From: Eremothecium cymbalariae DBVPG#7215
Lineage: Eukaryota > Ascomycota > Saccharomycetes > Saccharomycetales > Saccharomycetaceae
Direction: 5' to 3'
Length of the DNA: 64,000 nt
NCBI RefSeq assembly: GCF_000235365.1
Contig: NC_016453.1
Span: 558,001-622,000 of the forward strand
How positions within the stretch are numbered: the stretch's first letter is position 1; the number at the start of each line of letters is the position of its first letter. The notes under the pieces are model-generated. The model was not told the origin of the DNA and did no database searches. It was given only the letters and a program-made list of their open reading frames with translations. Shown piece after piece: positions 60,289 through 64,000 of this stretch. The position numbers were made by a program, and so were the translations under genes.

Positions 60289-60352
<64 letters not shown>

Positions 60353-60767
60353 CTGGCTGTTGCGGTTGATGTCGCTGTTTTAATCCTTGTTGATTATTTT
60401 CCAACTCAATCTGCTGCTTCACCGCTGCATTATAGGAGTCATTTTCTTGGAGTAAAGAATCCAAATGTCGTTCAATAGTCTTGTATAGCTTTTTATCAGA
60501 AGCTACAGCCTTCGTAGTAAATATATCACATCCACCTGTAATCTTAGACTCGGACGTTTCAAAATTAAGCGTCTGATTTACAACCTCCAAATCCAGCTCG
60601 TCAATAAACTATTGAATAAGTTAATCCTTCGTTCATAATTTGTCATTTAAAAACACTTAACAAAGGGAACATGAGTCTATATTCATGAAGATACTACTAC
60701 CCAAACATATCAATTGTACCACAATATAAGTGCTCATTGATTTAAATGTAATATAACATACCTTCAT
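59304..60767 (-). CDS. MAF1: Maf1, repressor of RNA polymerase III (spliced)
   Basis: Exon 1 is 60767-60762 (ATG AAG) and exon 2 is 60608-59304; 436 aa. The join gives [19 protein letters not shown], matching [19 protein letters not shown] of S. cerevisiae Maf1 (395 aa, YDR005C). Conserved boxes are A ([17 protein letters not shown]), B ([31 protein letters not shown]) and C ([27 protein letters not shown]). The linker between A and B is Ser/Arg-rich with PKA/Sch9-type sites and a long Gln tract. The C-terminus is acidic. It represses tRNA and 5S synthesis when TOR/PKA signalling falls. Confidence 0.96.
60291..60350 (-). repeat. (CAA)20 polyglutamine repeat in MAF1
   Basis: Twenty uninterrupted CAA codons (TTG on the plus strand) between Glu and Trp codons, flanked by further Gln-rich sequence. 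S. cerevisiae has Asn/Ser-rich low complexity in the same linker. Confidence 0.9.
60609..60761 (-). other. spliceosomal intron in MAF1
   Basis: 153 bp, donor GTATGT, acceptor AATAG. The best branch candidate is GATTAAC (60626-60620), 5 of 7 to TACTAAC and about 12 nt from the acceptor. The S. cerevisiae MAF1 intron follows the same two codons, so position is conserved. Confidence 0.92.
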
Positions 60768-61177
60768 CTGTAAAAATTGACGACGTTTGGTTTGACGTGC
60801 TGCTTACACTTGGCGAGGCTTAATAGTCTATTAAGGTGCTTACCAACAGTGATATAAAAATGGTTCATTAGAACTCTATGTACTAAAATAACGGATATGA
60901 CTAGTCACGTGGAATGATTTTGGTTACCCGGTCTAAAACAGACTCCACTTCTGGACAAAACCACAAGTATTTATTATCACGTGATTTAAGAGTATTATCG
61001 CGATGATTGTTATAGGTTAATAACTTTGTTATATAATTAGTTAACGTCGTGCTTATAGGAACGAGGGAAGGGTGCTATTATATAATAATTATGGTTACAA
61101 GTCTATCGATATTGACAATAGTATTATATTTAAGTATGAGATAACTGTAGCGAAGGCAATTATTTTGAGGTTGCTGT
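60768..61177 (-). promoter_or_regulatory. MAF1 promoter with Cbf1 and Reb1 sites
   Basis: 410 bp between the DSF2 stop and the MAF1 start. CACGTG cores lie at 60906-60911 and, within the full palindrome ATCACGTGAT, at 60978-60983. A perfect Reb1 site TTACCCGG is at 60924-60931. Confidence 0.65.
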
Positions 61178-63384
61178 TTACTCTTTGAATGATTCCTTCT
61201 CCACTTTTGGGTTTGATGTAAGCTCAGGCTTGGATGGTTTTCTAGAGTTTTCCGTTGAAGGCCTCATGTATTTCTCTTTATATATCCATTCTGCTCCAAT
61301 TAAATCTGCACCCATAGCATCAGCGATTCTGAACCATGCGGCAGCCCTACTAGAATCTCTTGGACGATGTTTCGACTTCTTCGACCAAATAGTCCCGCAG
61401 AGACAAATTGAGTCAATATGGCCTAGGGATGCAGCCTTTTCTAGATATTTCAAACCTTTAAATTCGTTTGGACGAGAAAATCCGTAGCCTTTTAGGTATG
61501 CTATAGCACATTCATATAGACTGGGAGCCTCTGGTTCTGGTGATACATGTGGGAGCTTGCCTAATTTGAATGGATCGATGCGAAGAGCTAGAATCTCAGA
61601 AGCTTCGTCTTTGATACCAGATGCTTTAAATATCCATTTAAACGATTCTTTCAAATTGACAGGAATCCCAGATCCGTGTCTTAATGCTAGCCCATAAAGT
61701 AAGAATCCAGTTCGGTCTCCAAGCTCACATACTTCTCTTAGTAATTTAGTGCAATCTGCAAACTGGCGTTTGCTCCGTAGTTCAAGGGCAGCCATGATTT
61801 TTTGATTCACTTTAAATTCAACAGCTCTTTTCAATTGAAGGTTTACAACAGGTTCCTGAGGCAATTTCTTCATCTTTTGCAGCTGCTTATTGTCTTTGGG
61901 CGGAACGGGTGGCCTGTGGGTTTGCTGGAAATAATGGGATGGCTGCAACTGTGCAGCATTGTTATTTATTAACTGGCTATTTTTCGGTGGATCTGGTAAA
62001 CCATAGGCCTTTTTAACTTGACCCTTCACAACTGGCAAGTTATCAGTATTTTTAGGGAGACTCGAAGTTTTCCTATGAGATCTTGGAGTAGTTTGCGCGG
62101 ACAGCATGATAGGTATCCTAGGTCTAGGTTCAATTAGTAGTTTATAGCTATGTGGTATTTTTTGTACAGGGGGTTTCTTTGAAGCAGGGTTCTGTAGAAC
62201 AGTCTGCTGCTCAGGTTGAGGAGCAACAGTTATAGGATTCGGATCCGATAAAGCAGTACCCATTGTCATATTTGGATCGGTTGGAGATTCATCTCTTAGC
62301 TTTGGAGAGGTTTGATTCGTAGCAGTGCCCTTTGGAGACTTGAACAAATTTTTTATGGAGAAAGAATTTTTTTCTTATGACCTTTGTTCCATACATATGG
62401 TGATTGCGAGCCTCCTGGTGATTCATGTTCAATGCTCTTATCTGTTCCAGGTGTCGATAATATATTATTCTCACTTTCCGTCTGTGAGTAGTCCAGGTTT
62501 TTTTTAACTGAACCACTGTCTAAGGAGGAAGATGTATGGTTTTGATTTGGGAAGAAAGAACTTACACTTCCAGTTGGGGTATGCGTTGAAAACACCTGAG
62601 AAGATCTTTTAACCGGAGAAGGAACCTGTTTGCTCTGAGTGGGCACACTATTGGGGGTCATCGAACCTAAATTAGGGAAACTATCCGTTGGCGATGAACT
62701 GTCATCATAATATACATTCTTTTGCACTAATTTAGTTCTATACTTCTCAATTGGCAGGATATCAGGTGCATCAGTAGATACATTTATAGAACCGGAGTTA
62801 CTAATCATCTCATCATCATCACCTTCTTCTTGAACTAGATAGGAGTACCTAAATTTTGAAATATGATCTTCCACAACATCACCTTTTGAATTCACAAGCT
62901 TTTTGTCGCTGCTCAAATCATTAAATATAGCATGTGGTACAGGAGCACTAGCACCCATCCTCTTATTTTGCATGTTTATTGTGTTGTTATTAGAATGCCT
63001 TAATGAAGGGAATGCAGAAGCAGGAATGCACACCACAGGTTTTTTCACTGACCTAGAGTTGATATTCATATTATTTCTAATTCCAAAAGGATTCTTAAAA
63101 GAAACCTCCTCTCTGTTTTCCATTAGCTTTAATCTTCGCTGTTCCTCCTCCTCTTCCAGCGCCTGTTGCAACAAGAGTTCATCTTCAACACTTAGATCTA
63201 GCTTATCCAGGAGACGATCCGCCGTTTGGATGGAATCAAATGATATTAAGGATTGCTGATCATGCACTATAGAGTTGGACCTGAGTTTTAAGCGACACCT
63301 ACTAGAATCAAAAATTTCTCCTGTAACACTAGTTAGCCTGATGTCCTCCAATGGAGAGACATCGTTAGGATTAAACGAAACCAT
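61178..63384 (-). CDS. DSF2: Dsf2-like Sel1-repeat protein (frame interrupted)
   Basis: Corresponds to YBR007C DSF2 (736 aa) by position next to UGA2 and by its C-terminal Sel1/TPR-like repeats (FLLYGLALRHGSGIPVNLKESFKWIFKAS, ECAIAYLKGYGF, and RAAAWFRIADAMGADLIGAEWIYKEKYM). The N-terminal ~340 residues are disordered and Ser-rich; the middle has Pro-rich PPVPPK. The function is poorly known (named as a suppressor of mpt5 deletion). Two frames abut: 62353-63384, then 61178 to about 62360. The A7 run at 62367-62373 is the joint. One extra A gives HKKKNSFSIKNLFKSPKG and continuity. Confidence 0.85.
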
Positions 63385-64000
63385 GTTAGGCAGCTAGATT
63401 CCTCTCTGCTACTTCTGTTGCACCGTTATAATTAATCCCTGTACTTGTCTTTGCCGGTTGTGGGGGAGGGGGGGGGAGGGGGACTTAGACGATTATTAAC
63501 GTTAAATTGGAAGTAAACCCAAACAATATTGATCAACCTGCAATTGTCGCTGATCCGCAGGGACGAATACTATACTGTGTAAAATAAAATATAATTATGG
63601 TTCAGAGTATTGTCGGATATGAAGGCATAAAGTACACGGCTACGGATAAGATTAGTGGTTGTATGTAGCTATGTCTACAATCGTAGCTTCAACTTTTTTG
63701 GTTAGTGCTTTGAATGATGTGTAGTAAAAATATCTAAAATGAAAGATGAAGCTGTACCGTGTTATTGAGGTTTTTTAACCTATTAAAATATGTATAATAG
63801 TGAATTTTATGTGAAGTTTAGAGATCAGCACGACACTGCCTTGAAATCTAGAATACTGAAACTTTAAACAGCTTATATCTTAGTAGAGAAATAAAGTTGA
63901 GTTAGAAGACGACCTGCAACAATTTTATGAGTGTAACTTTGGGCGTAGATCCTTTAATAGGGAATGTGATCGACAACTGTTGTAAGATGTGTTAAGTCTG
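63385..64000. other. DSF2 upstream region to right window edge
   Basis: 616 bp with no credible coding frame. It should contain the DSF2 promoter and possibly the flank of a gene beyond the edge. Apart from a G-rich tract it is ordinary AT-rich sequence. Confidence 0.45.
63462..63482 (+). repeat. G-rich tract, possible G-quadruplex
   Basis: G5-A-G9-A-G5, 19 G in 21 bases, 78 bp upstream of the DSF2 ATG on the non-coding strand. It is exceptional in a window this AT-rich. Confidence 0.85.

Noticed and set aside
60139..60478. Poly-Cys and poly-Val plus-strand frames opposite MAF1
   Set aside because: Shadow translations of the CAA/TTG repeat.
61178..63384. Two separate genes in the DSF2 region
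   Set aside because: The second frame has no ATG at its start, and its first residues continue the first frame after a one-base shift, giving a layout like the single S. cerevisiae DSF2.
1..64000. tRNA genes
   Set aside because: Reading all intergenic intervals for box A/box B (GGTTCGANTCC-type) on both strands gave no convincing pair; a covariance-model scan would settle it.

Overview
The window is nuclear chromosomal DNA of a budding yeast of the family Saccharomycetaceae. It is AT-rich and gene-dense, most genes lack introns, and nearly every gene has a recognisable S. cerevisiae orthologue. I see no Ty/LTR element, tRNA gene, rRNA, CRISPR array or viral gene.

The key to the organism is gene order. 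Genes that lie on two different S. cerevisiae chromosomes are shuffled together here in one unbroken series, and the duplicated pairs are present once. From 1.3 to 20 kb, chromosome IV-left genes (SIT4, NPC2, MRP10, FAD1, MTF2, PRP11, SIR2) interleave with chromosome XV-left genes (THP1, SDH5, NBA1, NUF2, HST1, RTG1). From 20 to 64 kb, chromosome IV centromere-proximal genes (RPT2, PTC1, MED2, ATP16, MCD1, NHP10, RMD1, NTH1, YRB1, RCR2, RAD57, MAF1) interleave with chromosome II genes (UTP20, HTA2, HTB2, ECM15, NTH2, RER2, COQ1, GPI18, RCR1, UGA2, DSF2). This is the order expected of a lineage that did not undergo the whole-genome duplication. Low GC and a centromere with a long CDEII (about 165 bp) point to Kluyveromyces or a near relative; the species is not determined.

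Layout. 1-1084: the N-terminal part of UPF3, running off the left edge. 1.35-19.9 kb: THP1, SIT4, NPC2, SDH5, MRP10, FAD1, MTF2, NBA1, a flavin monooxygenase-like gene with no counterpart at this place in S. cerevisiae, NUF2, PRP11, a single SIR2/HST1 and RTG1. 20.2-41.6 kb: RPT2, PTC1, MED2, ATP16, MCD1, the very large UTP20, NHP10, RMD1, a divergent H2A/H2B pair and ECM15. 41.6-43.9 kb: a gene-free, extremely AT-rich interval holding a point centromere (CDEI-CDEII-CDEIII, minus orientation) at 43044-43241, exactly between ECM15 and neutral trehalase, where CEN2 and CEN4 lie in S. cerevisiae. Left of it is a block of perfect hairpins and 24-bp tandem repeats that resembles yeast mitochondrial intergenic DNA. 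43.9-64 kb: NTH1, YRB1, RER2, COQ1, GPI18, RCR1/2, UGA2, RAD57, MAF1 and DSF2.

Three genes are spliced: ECM15 (77-bp intron), RCR (273-bp intron after a 10-nt first exon) and MAF1 (153-bp intron after a 6-nt first exon). Three others (UPF3, NBA1, DSF2) are each interrupted by a -1 frame change located in a run of A residues. The shared pattern suggests sequence errors more than three decayed genes.

The genes are mostly independent housekeeping functions, as usual for yeast: mRNA decay and export, TOR-linked phosphatase signalling, mitochondrial translation and respiration, proteasome, Mediator, cohesin, ribosome biogenesis, histones, dolichol/ubiquinone/GPI synthesis, trehalose breakdown and recombination. 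Regulatory sites that fit their genes are a PACE element before RPT2, ACGCGAAA/ACGCGT elements before MCD1, and Cbf1/Reb1-type sites in several promoters.
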